NCBI GenBank assembly: GCA_023238725.1
Contig: CM041546.1
Span: 17,437,492 to 17,501,491, forward strand
From: Scortum barcoo
Lineage: Eukaryota; Chordata; Actinopteri; Centrarchiformes; Terapontidae
DNA: 64,000 bases
Direction of reading: 5' to 3'
The notes under the pieces were generated by a model that was not told the origin of the DNA, ran no database searches, and saw only the letters and a list, made by a program, of their open reading frames with translations. Both the position numbers and the translations under genes were made by a program. Positions 20,915 to 33,700 of the stretch are shown one piece after another; the first letter of the stretch is position 1; every line of letters begins with the position of its first letter.

Positions 20915-21240
20915 AGTTTCAGCTCACATCCTAATAAGCGATGGTGAATGTCTCACGGCAAACAAACCTGACTCGTAGCAAACGTCTTTATCGCTTCAAA
21001 GTATTCCTGGATCCCCGACGGGCTCATCTCAGCAGCGTTGTTCCGCTGGAGGTGAGGTGGAGAAAAATTACTTACTCCCTGTTTTTTTTGTTGTGTTAGC
21101 TCCGACATCTACCCCTCTGCACCATCTACCCCGTGATGGTGGATAGCCTGCGGCCATCTCACCCCGACCTAGGTGGCTTGTTTTTCTTTACAGCGGGGGC
21201 TCACGTCTCTCTTTAATTCCATTGATTCTCGTTTGCACTT
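20915..21240. promoter_or_regulatory. CpG-keeping island around an exon candidate
   Basis: The island is CpG-rich relative to its surroundings and contains the candidate exon at 20968-21045. The right part has CCTGCGGCC, CATCTCACCCCGACC and CAGCGGGGG words. If the exon reading is wrong, the whole island is best taken as a conserved non-coding element. Confidence 0.36.
20968..21045 (-). CDS. Candidate internal coding exon, identity unknown
   Basis: Read on the minus strand, a pyrimidine-rich stretch ending in CACCTCCAG (21046 side) is followed by 78 open bases, exactly 26 codons, and then by GTTTGT (20962-20967), a usable though not ideal splice donor with G at +5. The core of the translation is SPSGIQEYFEAIKTFATSQ, of ordinary, non-repetitive composition. 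In-frame stops lie just outside both splice-like sites. The 78 bp hold seven CpGs in otherwise CpG-poor DNA. I do not recognise the protein. A 26-codon open frame is not rare by chance, so a conserved non-coding element is an equal alternative. If real, it would be an exon of a large minus-strand gene. Confidence 0.25.
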
Positions 21241-22569
21241 TGGTTGGAGAGAGAGAGAGAGGAAGTGCACCTGAGTGTTTACCCATGCTGTGATGTTTGC
21301 AGTGCCTGGTGTTGGGCGCCCTGAAAGAAGCATAAATTAGCACCCTCTACAATGGCACCCTGAAGCAACCTCCTGGTGCGTGACATCAATATGGAGCGAG
21401 AAGCAAGCTGCGAGCACGTACTATCAGAGGCCAAATGGTTGGGAGGAGATGTCACAATTCAGCAGATGTTAGACAATGGCCCACCATCGCCAACTCTCAC
21501 ACGTACTCGCTGAAGTAGACTTCTAGTGATGGACACATAAGCGCATGTACATGCACACAAATGCACGTACAAACACATACAATTAAACTAGTAGGTATAA
21601 ATCGGTACACAGACACACAAATTAAGTCTATCCCTAAAGTCTTCCTCTTTGACTTTACATAGATACTAGCGAAAGTGTAAACACAGATGCACGCGCACAC
21701 CTCATTACCTCATCTCTGACTTCCTCTTTTCTCACTGATGACAGGCCTTTTTCCTTCAGCCTCACAAAAAAAAGTCACACTAAAGACAGTTAAGATGAAA
21801 TTGATGAATTACACACAGGTAAGTGATATGAAAAAGTAAAAAGAGGGAGTCCAGCAAAAGACAAAAACAAACAGGGCCCAAATTAATATTTCATCATCAG
21901 TGAAATATTCATATGTTATTGTCAGGCTAAGACCTCTCATTGGCCTATTGTGTCACATTTGTGTGTGCGTCTGTGTGTGAGTGTGGACAGTGAGCGAGAG
22001 GAGGGGTGCATCTGGGCACCTAATGTGTCCCACAAATGTGATGAACACCAGGACAGAAGACAAAGAAGACTCCTGAGCATTTATTAGTGGCACTCCTACA
22101 CATGAGAGAGACAGAAGGTGCAGGGAATGGTGGGGCAATATGTATTTTATATTGTAGGTTTGCCCTCACACACAAAAAAAAAACACACACACACACATTT
22201 GTTCTCTCTCATTCGGTCCCACTCTCCTCTTTTGTCTCTGAATTTATGTGAATTAGCAACAAGACAGAAAGCAGCTTGATATGTAGACACTTTTTTCTGT
22301 CAGCTGTCCGACTTGCGACTGTCTACACACGTCTGACAGTCATGACGGCAATGTCCAAAAGTATATGGTAAGTATAGGGTCCGTGCTATATGTAGTCCAG
22401 CATGTGTGTTGGGATAGTGTGAAAATGTATATCTAGAAATTTCAGATTTCAAAACATTGTCCTGTTCAAGACTGAAAATCAATCAATTTGGGTGAAACGA
22501 AGAGTATCAAAGTGTAAACTATGTATTCAATAGGTTTATGGCATTAAAGAAATCTGACGTGATTGTGTT
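21241..22569. other. Gene-free sequence with CA-rich patches
   Basis: No gene is supported. The part 21310-21460 (GAGCGAGAAGCAAGCTGCG) is complex and may belong to the preceding island. Loose CA repeats run from 21530 to 21700, and a CA/A/CA tract lies at 22166-22198. A perfect CAGGTAAGT splice-donor word at 21817-21825 has no open frame before it. Confidence 0.5.
22166..22198. repeat. (CA)n interrupted by an A run
   Basis: CA units, ten A residues, then CA units again. Confidence 0.88.
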
Positions 22570-22900
22570 TGTCAGAAACTGGAGACGCGCACCATGTAAA
22601 CGTCCCACAAAAAAACGGTGCTATCATGTCCAACAGTGTGCTCTCTAGAGTGAGGGAGCTCCGCGGTATGAGGTAAACGCTCACTGTCGTCTTGAAAATC
22701 AATTCCCCCTCTCTTCCTTTAAGTGGTCAATATTTTTTGTTTCTCGCTGCGAGCCCCTTTAATTCAATGGGCCAATTAGAGATACCGTCATGTCTAATTC
22801 TGACTGCGGGGGATGCTTGTTTGTGTTGTTACCTCATCCCTGGTGAGAGAGTCGGGGAGGGGCAGGGTGAGGCAGTGAAAGGTACACTCTGTCCAGTTTA
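22570..22900. promoter_or_regulatory. Candidate conserved non-coding element
   Basis: Complex sequence with retained CpGs (GAGACGCGCACC near 22582, CTCCGCGG near 22660, GTAAACGCTC near 22673). It carries a CAATTCCCC word, TTTAATTCAATGGGCCAATTAG near 22758-22779 and TGTCTAATTCTGAC near 22790-22803. No frame is protein-like. Confidence 0.38.
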
Positions 22901-22999
22901 ACCCCGGCACCCACTTGTTTCTCGCAGGCCCATCCCCCTCGTTATTTCTTCTTCAGCCCTCCTTCTCCCTCCGTTCTTCCCGGAGTCAAGGACGAAAGC

Positions 23000-23540
23000 A
23001 ATTGATGCGAAACTTTTCAAAAATGAATTTGGCCACGTGTGTCACTTACGGAGCGGGAAGGAGGGGCGGCTGGGGCCAGGCCACCACCACTCCACCGAGA
23101 TCATTTGTTACTCAGCCCTGATTGGCCCTGACAAAACAATACCCTAAAAACTCACCAAAGTAAATTATGGTCCCGGTAAATGGCCAGCGAGGGTGGGGTG
23201 GAGAGGAAGGAAGGAAACGGCCGTCGGTCGGGACAGGGCCCTCGAGCTGCCTTGGCCCACTGCCAGACGCAAAACAAAGTAATGCGCTTTTGATATTAAT
23301 AACGGAGATGATATTGATCCGTACTGGGGCCAGAGCCACTCTGGGTGGGCCCCCATCGAGAAGAGGGGGTGGGGGGAGGAGGTGGGGGGGGTAGCGAGGA
23401 GGTGCTCCTTGAAGAACCAATACCCCACTCCCAGCTCTCTGCCTCTCATCCACCTCCTCCTCTACAACCTCCTCCTCGCTGAAAGCCACTTTTCCTGAGG
23501 GTCCATTTCATTTGAGTGTCTTTAATTATGTGAAATGGAT
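23000..23540. promoter_or_regulatory. Candidate conserved non-coding element with G-rich segment
   Basis: The left part includes GAAAGCAATTGATGCG and GGAGCGGG words. The centre, 23250-23330, has GACGCAAAACAAAG, TTGATATTAATAACGG and GATATTGATCCG. A G-rich run at 23365-23391 could form a quadruplex. The right end near 23505-23530 has ATTTCATTTGAGTG and TTTAATTATGTG. Long frames on both strands follow G/C runs and do not look like protein. Confidence 0.38.
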
Positions 23541-26500
23541 TCCATGGGAAAAAGAGAAATGGCGGCGGTGGTGGGCACTGACAGAAGCAGAGGTAAAAGA
23601 GAGAGAGCGGCAAAGGGGATGGCTGGTGGAGGCACGGTCCCATTCTCTGTGTCAGATTCACAATTCTGTCAGCAGCCGTGTCCGTTCCATCCGCTTCTTC
23701 TTCTTTTTTCTTGTTTCTTGTAGGATTTCTTGTGCTCAATAAGTTCATGCGTGTGCGTCATCTGCTTTTGGGACGGATGCAGTGAGAGTGTGGAGGAAGC
23801 ACAGAGTGAGGGAGAGAGGGAGGACTGAACATAAAAATAGAAAATGGGCAATATATATTGAAGTGAAACAAGAACAGTTTAAGAAAGGTTACTGAATTCT
23901 CCGAATTGTAGTGGATATTTTTTGGGGAGACAATGAATGAACGAGGGTACTCTCTCACTTAGAGACTCGACTGCCCTTGAGCAACCCTCTAAAAATGACT
24001 ACTGAATTGGAGTTTGGCAGCTTCTCATATGACTGCGTGTGACCCTCCGCACCAATGCAAATACAAGCAAGGCTGTTACTGTAAATGAGAATCTGTTGGT
24101 TGGTTGCTGAAACTGAATTTTCAGCACCAGATGTCCAGTTTGTTTGGTTCATTTCTGCCTTTAGTTCGGTTTGATTGATGCTTGACTAGCTTTACAGATG
24201 GGCTGTCTCGCACAGAGTAAAGACTTTTTATTGATAAACCAAAGCAAAACCTTATTTTTTCTTAGATTTACCGAGAATTGCATTGTAGAAGAGCACTAAG
24301 CACACTGTGTCTGTGTGTGTGACAGATAAGAAGACAAGTAAAAGAAAAGAGTAGGGGGCGAGGGGGAAATGGGGGGGTCTGGGGTACAGAAACCTCCTCT
24401 GGGTTACTGTACAGCTTGCAATCGTTCAACGTTGAAACAATGTAAACAAATAAGGCAGTGCATTAAATAATTAGTGGGTCCACACTAACAGCTTTGACTC
24501 CGCCGGCAAAAGTGTTGTTGGGAGCAGTGGAAAAGCCGAGCACTAACACACTGAAGTCATAAATTCCCACCAAACACAAACATGCAAACACACACACAAA
24601 CACAAACAAACAGAATGGCCGTGCAATGCTGTAGGCTGGCTTAATTTTTTAATGGAGTTTTTTTCTTTTCTTCCCCTTTGTTGTTTTTGTTGCTGTCTCT
24701 GATGACAGCCATCAGTGTTGTCAATTTATAAGGCAGCACTATTTTTTGCACTGCGGGGGGGATTCTTCTGAGAGAAAGACAAAATTCACATGTACTGAGT
24801 TGAAAAGAAACTCTGCCATGAAGTCATATTATATCTCCTCCTAGAAAACAGGAACCCAGAGAGCTGTACGAGCAGAGTTGGACAGCATTTATCTCGACAA
24901 TTTATATCACCTCCGACAAAATGTTTTTAACACAACCTGAAAAATGACACTGCCTGCTTTTTTTCCACAAAGTGAAATAACTCAATAGTGCAAGAACAGC
25001 ATCTTGCCAGCGTGCCATCCTACAGATTACAAGAAAAGTTCTGCAATGTTGTGTAGACTTAAACAACAGGCAGGGAAGAGAGGTGAGGTGGAATAAAAAC
25101 ACAAGAGAGCGGAAATAAAAACAGAAATGTATGGGATGGAGAGGCGGAGGGAGTGACTGACCAAGGGATTCAACGCGAAACAGCAAGTTACACACAGTGA
25201 GACTGAGCGTCATTTGCATCCAGGTTCCTCAGGGATGGTTCCTGAGCATTATTTACATTGGCTAGTGGTTTTCCCACAGGAGTCCACCGGCGAACCAGAG
25301 AACAAGACTCCTCAACATCTCTCTCCCTGTATCACTCTCTCTGTTTCCTTGCCCCTTCTGTTGTCACAGGGACAGAGGTGAGCCTTGACAAGCCAAGGCC
25401 AAGTATTTGCATATAAAGAGCCTGCGCTCTTTCTACATGTCCTTCCCTTCCTTTGGCCACAACTAATGATACATGAGCGTGACATATCTGCCAGGTTAAA
25501 AGCCATTGGTCTTAGGCCAACTGCTGCCCAGTGTGTCACACTAGACTGTGATTAAGGCACAGATACACAAGTGTGTGTGCGTGTGTGAGCTTCCACTTAA
25601 ATATTCATACTCGTATGCAGGTATGGGTGTGCTGTACATATATTTTCACATGCTTATACCAGTTTCATGAATACGACACACACACGTGTGGACAGGTAGA
25701 AAACACACAGGCAAACATGTTTTCTCACAGTTAATTAAGGATTCATTTAATCCAATAAAACATCAATTGAAAGTGTGATAAATGTTTCACGTGGATTGAG
25801 GCCCACTGTTAAACATGCTGCGCAAAAAAATGTGCAAATTTCCTTCTTCTTATATTTGCTGACATAGGCGTTGTTGCCTCCCAACCTGTTAACCGCCGTG
25901 CAGCACTCTCTGACAGTCACAAGAAACCTCACACACACCACCTTTCATTGATTTGTTTGCGTTCTATGCTGCCGCAGTTAGCTAACAAATTAATATATCA
26001 GTAACCTACTGTTGGTAAGGAATAAACAATAGTATTATTTTCACTTCGCTGACAATGCTATTAATAAGAGTTTTGAAGATATTAAAAATGAAAGTGAAAA
26101 AAGGGCATGTCGGTGGGCTATGACTCCATTATCTGTATTACTTCAAAGAAGAGCTTCTATCTGTGACTCCGCTCTGTCTAAAAGTCCAGTGTTACAAATA
26201 TGTCAGGGAATAACACTTAACCTTTGATTTGAATTCAGCATTTCAATGTTGAATACCTACTGATTTCAAAAATCTTTTTTTAATCACATCTTAAAAATAC
26301 TCTTGCATTTTGATTCCATTGCCAAGGGCCATTTCCTTAGGCAAGATAGATAACAGAGGATGTCAACTAAATTTTAATATACAATGTAAATAAGGGTCAT
26401 ATTACATTTAAGTGTGAGTCAATATTTTCTGATCGCTTCTTTCATTTATCATCTCAAACTGTACTGTTGATTCAAAGAGAACAAATCTAGATTTCTGGTG

Positions 26501-27368
26501 CATTCTCATTAAAAATTTGATCACGTTTCAAAGTTAACCATAATAGTGTGTGCATGGCATAAATACTCCAATCCTCTCAGACCGTAAAGTAAACCCATCT
26601 TACAGTATATATACAGCACAGTGGAGTGCACAGACCCTGGTACGGGCCAACATTAGCTTTCTTTGTCTAGATGGATGAGTCTAATCTTTGACCCTGAGGT
26701 GTTGTAGAGATATTTCTGTGACAGACAAAAGGAAGAGCAGTGGTGGGGTGAGGGGCCAATGCTCCCAGTAGGCCGTGTTGACAAACCAGAACTCATACTT
26801 TTCAAGACTGTCCGTCCATCCGTGCCAAGGACCCCCCGTTGAGACGCACAACTACAGCTATACCCCCCCAACATACACAACGCCTCCCGCCCAGCAACCC
26901 CATTCACATGAACACCTCTCTCGTCTGTTTGTTCACACACAACGCAGCAGGACAAAAGAGAGGAGGTCAAAACAAGAACCAGCAGATATCTGGAATATCT
27001 GTGGTCTGTGTCTTGATTTATACACATACACACACATACACCCATACATCCGTGTTTATGAGCCCATTCACTTCCTGTCTGGGTGTGTCCATTTATATAT
27101 ATCGCCCTTCCAACTCCTCCAACAACACACATGCACACACATATTCATCCATTTCTCACCTTTTCTTGGGCTCATGCATGTCTACAAATACGTCCATGTA
27201 CCTTGTTTTTTCATTAGGCCAAAATACAAACTAACAGTGCAAAATCAAGTGGGTGTGAGTATTAGAGAATCCCCTCCCTCTCCTACTGCTATATTAAATA
27301 TTGAGTCAGAAATGAGCTGGAAGGTGTCTGTAAATGCTAAATAATGGAGAGGCTGCATTCGTCTGGGT
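23541..27368. other. Gene-free sequence
   Basis: No gene is supported. The 189-codon frame at 26775-27344 and the 161-codon frame opposite it are rich in His, Thr, Cys and Ser from CACA words and have no domain. An octamer ATGCAAAT lies at 24055-24062. From 24300 to 24400 the sequence is GT-, A- and G-rich. The interval 24420-24560 (CCGCCGGC word near 24501) may be a weak conserved element. From 25560 to 26640 the sequence is AT-rich and plain. Confidence 0.5.
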
Positions 27369-27373
27369 CAAAG

Positions 27374-27395
27374 CTCTCTCTCTCTCTCTCTCTCT
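27374..27395. repeat. (CT)n microsatellite
   Basis: Eleven perfect CT units. Confidence 0.92.
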
Positions 27396-27546
27396 GTCTG
27401 TCTTCTCTCTGATACATTATTAAATGAGGATGCACTTCCCCTTCGCAGCAGGAGAGAACAAGGGGCAGGGGGGCACCTGTCTGTCTTCTCCACAGGAATG
27501 GAGGGGGGGGCAGAGGGGGAGGAGTGGGGGTGCAGATTTGCAGACA

Positions 27547-27548
<2 letters not shown>

Positions 27549-27578
<30 letters not shown>
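27549..27578. repeat. (GT)n microsatellite
   Basis: Fifteen perfect GT units. The Thr-His and Cys-Val runs in frames across it are artefacts. Confidence 0.95.
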
Positions 27579-27581
<3 letters not shown>

Positions 27582-27719
27582 AGTAGAGGGAGGATTAGGT
27601 GGGCATGCCAAACAACGGGCAGGAGAGACATAAGCATCTTCCAGCTTGGTCCCCCACCCCACCTACATCCCCATTACACACACACTACTCATGCACACAC
27701 ACACACATAGCCTCCTTCC

Positions 27720-28060
27720 TTAGCAGAAGTACCTTGAGCCCATTTCATTTGTACTAATGACTCTCCGTGCCTAATGCACTTTATGGAGGACAGGGCTGGA
27801 TATTCATTTGGAGGGAGGGAAGGGGTGGGGAAGTGTCGGGACGAAGTGCTTTGCCATACGGCTTCCCGTCCGCCTGTTTTAGCTGGCCGATTTTTCAGCA
27901 AAGGGCTTGGCCGGCACTTGGTCCAGCAGTAATGTGATTCATCACAGGTAAAGTAGGTAGGGGCCCTGATTGTCTCAAGCCTTTCCGAGCTGTCGCGCAG
28001 CGCGTATGCACAACCAGAGGAAGTACCCGGTCGATAATTAATCAAAGAATTGCAAATACA
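27720..28060. promoter_or_regulatory. Candidate conserved non-coding element
   Basis: The left part has CATTTGTACTAATGACTC and CCTAATGCACTTTATGG words. The centre has GGCTTCCCGTCCGCC and GGCTTGGCCGGCAC. The right part, 27985-28050, has GAGCTGTCGCGCAGCGCG followed by GTCGATAATTAATCAAAG. CpGs are dense for this window. A minus-strand frame of 118 codons crosses it but shows no domain and no repeat of structure, so I prefer a regulatory reading. Confidence 0.4.
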
Positions 28061-28764
28061 AGTCTGCTGCGTGGGGAAACAAGATGTTCAAGTTTGATAT
28101 GTGTGTACCTAATGCATCCTGCTACTCTCCTACTTTGCTTTGATGTTAAGTTTTCCGTCTTGGCAGTAAATATAAATAGAATCTTCCATTTCAAATGTTA
28201 AATTGCAGGAACTGCAAAACACAAGGACAACAGAGTAAGATTTAATAATGAGGGGGTGTGAATGTTTGCTTTAGGATGTAGGTGCCATGTCCAATAGCCT
28301 TAGAGGATCTCTCTTGTCACATTTGCCTTTGTTCAGTGACTTTTGTATGTTCAGCTCCACTAGTGGGTGTTTTATATGTGAAGCGTTCCCAGGTGTGCGT
28401 CTTGGAGTCCTGGAAATCACACTCATCCAAGGTGACAGTGCCAATAAACATCTCTTGCACAGTTCTATGTGTTCTTGTGTATCTGCCTGCCCTGGGATGG
28501 TGGTTACGGCAGATGGGGGAGGTTCCCATATCCTTTGAACACCATTGAGGCTGGAGCACAGAGACCAGTGGGGGTCCCAAAGTTAGAGTTACAGGGACCT
28601 CCCACTCTCCCTCAGCTCCTTTGCTTGCCACTAGGGAGGACCCTGCTGCAACCAGTGGTGGTGTCTGAGGACAGAATGAAAACAAACTGGCGCAGATGAC
28701 AAATGCACACACACGCCTGTTCAAGTACGAACTCACACTCTCTTTTTTCTCTCTCCTATGCATG

Positions 28765-28805
28765 CACACACACACACTGCACACACACACACACACACTC
28801 ACACA
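28765..28805. repeat. (CA)n microsatellite, imperfect
   Basis: CA units with one CTG and one CT interruption. Confidence 0.92.
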
Positions 28806-29541
28806 GAGTCGGTATAATAAATAAATAAGTCATAAACAACAACAGCACCACAAGAGAAGTAAATAAAGAAGAATCGTTTGATGTTACCTTGTGCTGCCTG
28901 GGGCCAACACCACACTGGGGAGCACTGCCACCCCTTGCACACACACGCACTCACAATCACACACATACGCGCACACACACTCCCTGGAGAAGTAACTAAC
29001 ATAAGGGGTGGAGGGAGACAAGCAGGCTCTCTGCCCAAGCGGCCCCGCGGACCACCTTTTGGAGCCCGGAGGGAGTTTAAATACAGATTGGAGACAAAAG
29101 TGTGGCATACAAGAACAGGTGTGGTACCCACTCTGAAGCACTCGTATAGTACACATGACTACAGCATGTTTACTCATATTTAAGAAAGAAACTATACGCT
29201 TGGACTGTGATGGAATTATGGAAGAAAACTGGGTAAAAAATTTGATTTTTAGATATATTAATACAAAGACAGATACGCGAGATTCAAATGAATATTCTAA
29301 AGAACTCATCAGTGCTTTTGGACAAATAAAAATGGAAAATAATGAGCCCCTCACTATTTGACAGTGCAAGTAATTTGACACTCTAAAATCATTCACTGAC
29401 CATCTTGTCTGCTACACTGGATTTTATGGTCCTTGACCTACACCCATAAATTGGACTGGTATAACAGCCAATATCAACCTGACAAGTTTACTCTTCAACT
29501 GTAAAGTGCATTGATCAGTGAACATCTGGGTCACCATTCCT

Positions 29542-29587
29542 AAAAAAAAAAAAATTATAATAAAAAAAAAAAAAAAGAAGAAGAAAA
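29542..29587. repeat. A-rich simple repeat
   Basis: Two long A runs are joined by TTATAAT and end in AAG units. No retroposon body is recognisable next to it. Confidence 0.85.
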
Positions 29588-30529
29588 TTTTAAGAGATCC
29601 TTTTCAAAACTGTTCTTTCAATGTCATATAATAATATTTAACATATTACATTAGTAATATTCTACATTATTATTATTTGTAATATTATTATAGTAATATA
29701 TTGTAATACTAAAATGGTTATTCAAATTCTCTCAAAATATTAATATCTACTTTCTTCTCCGGCTGCCCCTGTTGTTGGTTAAGTCTTGGCAAATCAAGCC
29801 CCAGCATACAGAGTCGCATTCTTAAAATCATTGTTTTTAACACATTTGTATTCTATTTTCTGCAACTGACTTCACTCTATTTATAAAAGACCATTATTGG
29901 ATTTGGAAATTACTGTAAAGATGAACTACTTTACACTAGTAATGTAAGAGGAGTTATAGTGGTTCAGCCTGGTTTTGGTTAGCCAACATCTCAGTATTGC
30001 TCAGCAACTTTTTCTCTTGCTTTTTCTTTTTTCTTTCTTTTCCTCCTCTCTGGAGAGCACTTATTGCTGGCCTGGACTGAGTTATTTTGGCAGCTCTCCC
30101 TCAGTGAAAATGACTCCTTCCTGGGGCACTGACAACCACCTGCACTACACCCAGGGCTTTTTTGTGAGCTGGTGTGTATGTTTTAGTATCAGCTGCACAC
30201 ACGTGTCAGTGCATGCTCATGGGTAATTTTGCATCATATTTTTGAGTTAGGATATTTGCAGGAGGTTATTATCTTATTATATACAACAGAAGATGTTACT
30301 GATCACGTCGTTCATATCTGCCACTTGTGTATTGCCTGCCCTGATAAGCATTTCTTCAAAAAAGTTAAAAAGCATCTGCAATAGGTCTCCACTAAATACT
30401 TAGAACAGGATGGATACATTGATAATTATTAAGCCTCAAGTTCTGAATAGTTCAGTTTAATTTATAATCTTGAAGATTTTCATTTTGTTGTCTTTCACAG
30501 CACCTATTGTGATAACCATGACTGCAGGT

Positions 30530-30720
30530 TAAAGAGAGTCCAAAAAATAGTACATGACTTCACATTCAGGCGAGTTGACGAGCAAGTCTGCTGTGTGTAA
30601 AAAGCCTTGATTAAAGCCCTACTGTGCACGGCTTTTGATTTTTCCGACTAAGTCGCCACCAACACCGGGGCTGTAATGCTGCAAAGGCTTAAATTAGTGG
30701 GCCATACGTTCAGTCATCAT
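30530..30720. promoter_or_regulatory. Candidate conserved non-coding element
   Basis: An island in AT-rich DNA with CAGGCGAGTTGACGAGC, CTTGATTAAAGCCC, TTTTCCGACTAAGTCGCC and CACCGGGGCTGTAATGC words. CpGs and TAAT/ATTA cores are mixed and there is no coding frame. Confidence 0.36.
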
Positions 30721-33700
30721 TGTGTTGCATCATTCAGCAATAGATGGTGACTTAACTGATATTTATTTCAATGAAAATCTTCAAGACAATATCTTTAAAG
30801 GATAGACTAATAACTTTCCAAAAATAGATCTTTTTATGTGTTATGAAAGTCACTGAATGTAAGATAACCCTCCATTCAGGCTCCAAACAAACTTGGTAGA
30901 GTTGCCGTAGCCTGACCTTAAGTTACTGTAGCAAGTTAGCAATTACTAATTAGGCTGAATTCATCAGAAAAATAAATCAATAAAATTATGTGACAGCTCT
31001 CAACCAACCCTTGCAGAGGATGCAAGATTTCTCAAAGTGTCGTTTTAAGTTTATTCTTTCAGCCTTTAAACACAGAATTATTGGCAATGAAGCAAAACTC
31101 CAACAGCAGAGACACGAGCAAAGCACAGAAATCTGATTAGCTCTCGACGGCTGATGACCAGAAATACTTGAGCCATGTTTACAAGCTCGAGTTTCCCTGT
31201 CACTCAGCTCTGCGGGAAGTGAAGGGACTTGCTGATTGTGTTGCTTGAGCTGTCAACATGGGGTAAATTCATTCAACACAAAATCTAGTCATGTTGAGAG
31301 GGAGTTTAAAATATCTCTCTGTGATATGGACCGCTCTATTAAACTGTTAGTTTCAGCTAGATTTACCTGTTAAACTGGACAATTTCACCGTGTGTCATTA
31401 AGTAAGGTCAGCTTGTTTAAGGGCATGGTTCACTTCTCTTGTAGTTCAGTTTGCTGTAGCTCAGTATAGTTTTGCTTACCCCTTTTATTGGAACAGATTC
31501 ATTAATACACTTTTGTTTTGTATTCTCTCATATTAATTTTTCTAAGTTTGATGTGCTGCAACTGAGCAGACAATTAGCTATCTATCCTGTCTATTTGTTT
31601 TGTCACTTGTTCAACCAGCGAAGGTGCAGAGCAAGACTTGTGTTCAAGTTAGATTAGAAGGAGACTATAGCGGGACAAGTAATGTGGGTGGGTTGTTCAA
31701 AGTTGTGTAGCAGGCTGCTGTCTGACCCAGTGTGACCGTCTGCCCCACCTATAATACAACACTGACTTCACTGGTTAATGCAAGATTTGACTGGTTGGCT
31801 CATCTATACGGACAGATACCTGAGGATTATTGAAAAATAAAATTAAATATAAATGTCTCTCTTTTGGTTTCAGAGAAATGCTACTTCATTTCAGTTGGAT
31901 TTCAAAGTATGGTTTACATTAAATGATGAATTTACTGTGAATTGTTAAAACATTTTCAAGGAACGTATTCTTGCTTTCTATGCTGAATCATTTACTGTAG
32001 TTGTGTGTTTATCTGCTTTTTCCTTCACGGAGATTTAACTCACAGTTTGTGAATCAGATATTTAATATGATACCTATGTGGTGTTTAAATAAACGTCCGT
32101 TTTACTCTTTGTGTGTTTGAGTCTGTAAACACTGTGAAAAGAGATCAGCATTCTAATGTGCTGCTTCAGTGTCTAGTGTTGAGGCTGCACACAAACCCAA
32201 GGATAATGTATTCAATTCTAAGACCATTAACTATATTTTTTAGCCAATATATAATGGATTGACTTTGAGTAGTGAGGTTTGGCCTGTGGCGGACCTATAG
32301 CTGCCACATTTGATCACTAAATGTTAATCAGTGTTAGGCTTGATCTTCTCAAAGGGTTAGAAAAGTATCATGAAGTACATGAGGGCTGCTTAACTGTTGT
32401 TGTTTTAGTCTGTTTCTGCCTGGTGGCACTGGCCCACACCAGTCTTAAAATCTTTTAGCTGGCATATGCTAGATTGTGGGGGATTTAATCCTCCATGCCT
32501 CACAGCTGGAGCCTCGCTGAATAATGTAAGACACACAGGGGCAGTCTGTGGCTCGATTTTACTTTTGCCCCCTTCAAATACTTGCTCTTTGCCAATGGCG
32601 TTTGTCGAGTGTTTTCTGGGCAAATAGCAAGAAAGCGAAAAAGGAATGAAGGAACAGTGTAGAACTGTAGGCTGTTATCGCTGTTCTTTATTGAAACAGG
32701 CGAGAGTCATAATGTATTTATACACTGAATGGTGTAATTAAGTAGGGGAGCAACCTGAGAAATGAAGGACTGGAGGTGGAAGGGTGATTATGAAATTAAA
32801 CAATTAAGGCCTCTCTGGGAAACTCCTAGCATTACCATTTCTATTTAGTTATTTTGAACAGAATGATGATCTGTAATGTACAACGATCACTGCTGAGGAC
32901 CTGGCATGTGTAAACCCCCCCACAACAGTTTCTTATGTCTAGTCTATTCTGATGGCCTTTCCTTCACTCTGGCGCACTGAAGGAAATTCACAGTCTCATA
33001 AGAAATTAAAGGTCAATTAAAACTTCCCTCTACATTAATAACTCCCTCAGGACTGTCCATCCAAAACAGCCAGGGATGAAAGTAGTAAATGTGATTAGCT
33101 GTGATTGTCACGACCACTAACACGTTCACCTAATAACAGATGTTAATGTATTCTGTCCAATCTAATCCCGTATCCAAGTGTGTCAGGTAAGACCACTAAC
33201 GAAGATACCAAAATTGTGCTTGCCCCCAACGCATTGGGCAGGGTGCACTTGCCTGCCATGTGTGCCACGCCACAGGAGTCACAAAAATACAGGTGAGTCA
33301 CTACAAAACGGAGAGCAGCAGCGGGTGACGATGACACCTCCCACTACTACACACCGCACGGCCAATGAGGGCAGCCACCATGCAGGTCACCGAGTTAGGG
33401 AGCATTTAAAAAAGAAACATGCCCTTTTCACCCTTTAAAGCGAAGTCCGTCTTTGCATACAACCTTGCAAACCCTCAGCCGCTTCATCTTACTCCCCATC
33501 TCCCACCAGAAGCTCCCACACGTCATGGGGATGGCAGCATCTTTGAATAATCCTTCGGTTTGTTTACATGCAATGAGTGTTCGTCAACTGATGTGTGGTG
33601 CTGATAGCTGGAGGGAAGCGAATAGGCCTTCTGTGTTTAAACAGGAGCATTAGGGTAAAGAGGTTGTTGGGATTTGCATGGATTTCATCCTTGTGTGTCA

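Larger units (their letters stand above)
28061..30529. other. Gene-free sequence with CA and A-rich tracts
   Basis: No gene is supported. Frames of 161 and 170 codons at 28317-28802 and 28884-29396 (minus) are Cys/Val/Ser-rich products of CA repeats and show no domain. A CA microsatellite lies at 28765-28805 and an A-rich run at 29542-29587. From 29610 to 29710 the sequence is almost pure A+T with repeated TAATATT words. A lone MEF2-type CTATTTATAA lies near 29878. Confidence 0.5.

Noticed and set aside
24119..24140. TTCAGCACC word resembling the left half of a REST/NRSF site
   Set aside because: The right half (GGACAG type) is absent at any usual spacing.
26600..26630. TATATATA word near 26607 as a core promoter
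   Set aside because: No initiator, CpG island or open frame follows. Such words are frequent in AT-rich DNA.
26775..27344. 189-codon open frame on plus, the longest in the window
   Set aside because: Rich in His/Thr/Tyr/Ser from CACA-type words, with no domain, and a 161-codon frame lies opposite, as expected in repeat-biased DNA.
28884..29396. 170-codon open frame on minus
   Set aside because: Crosses CA-rich sequence (Cys/Val runs) and shows no known domain.
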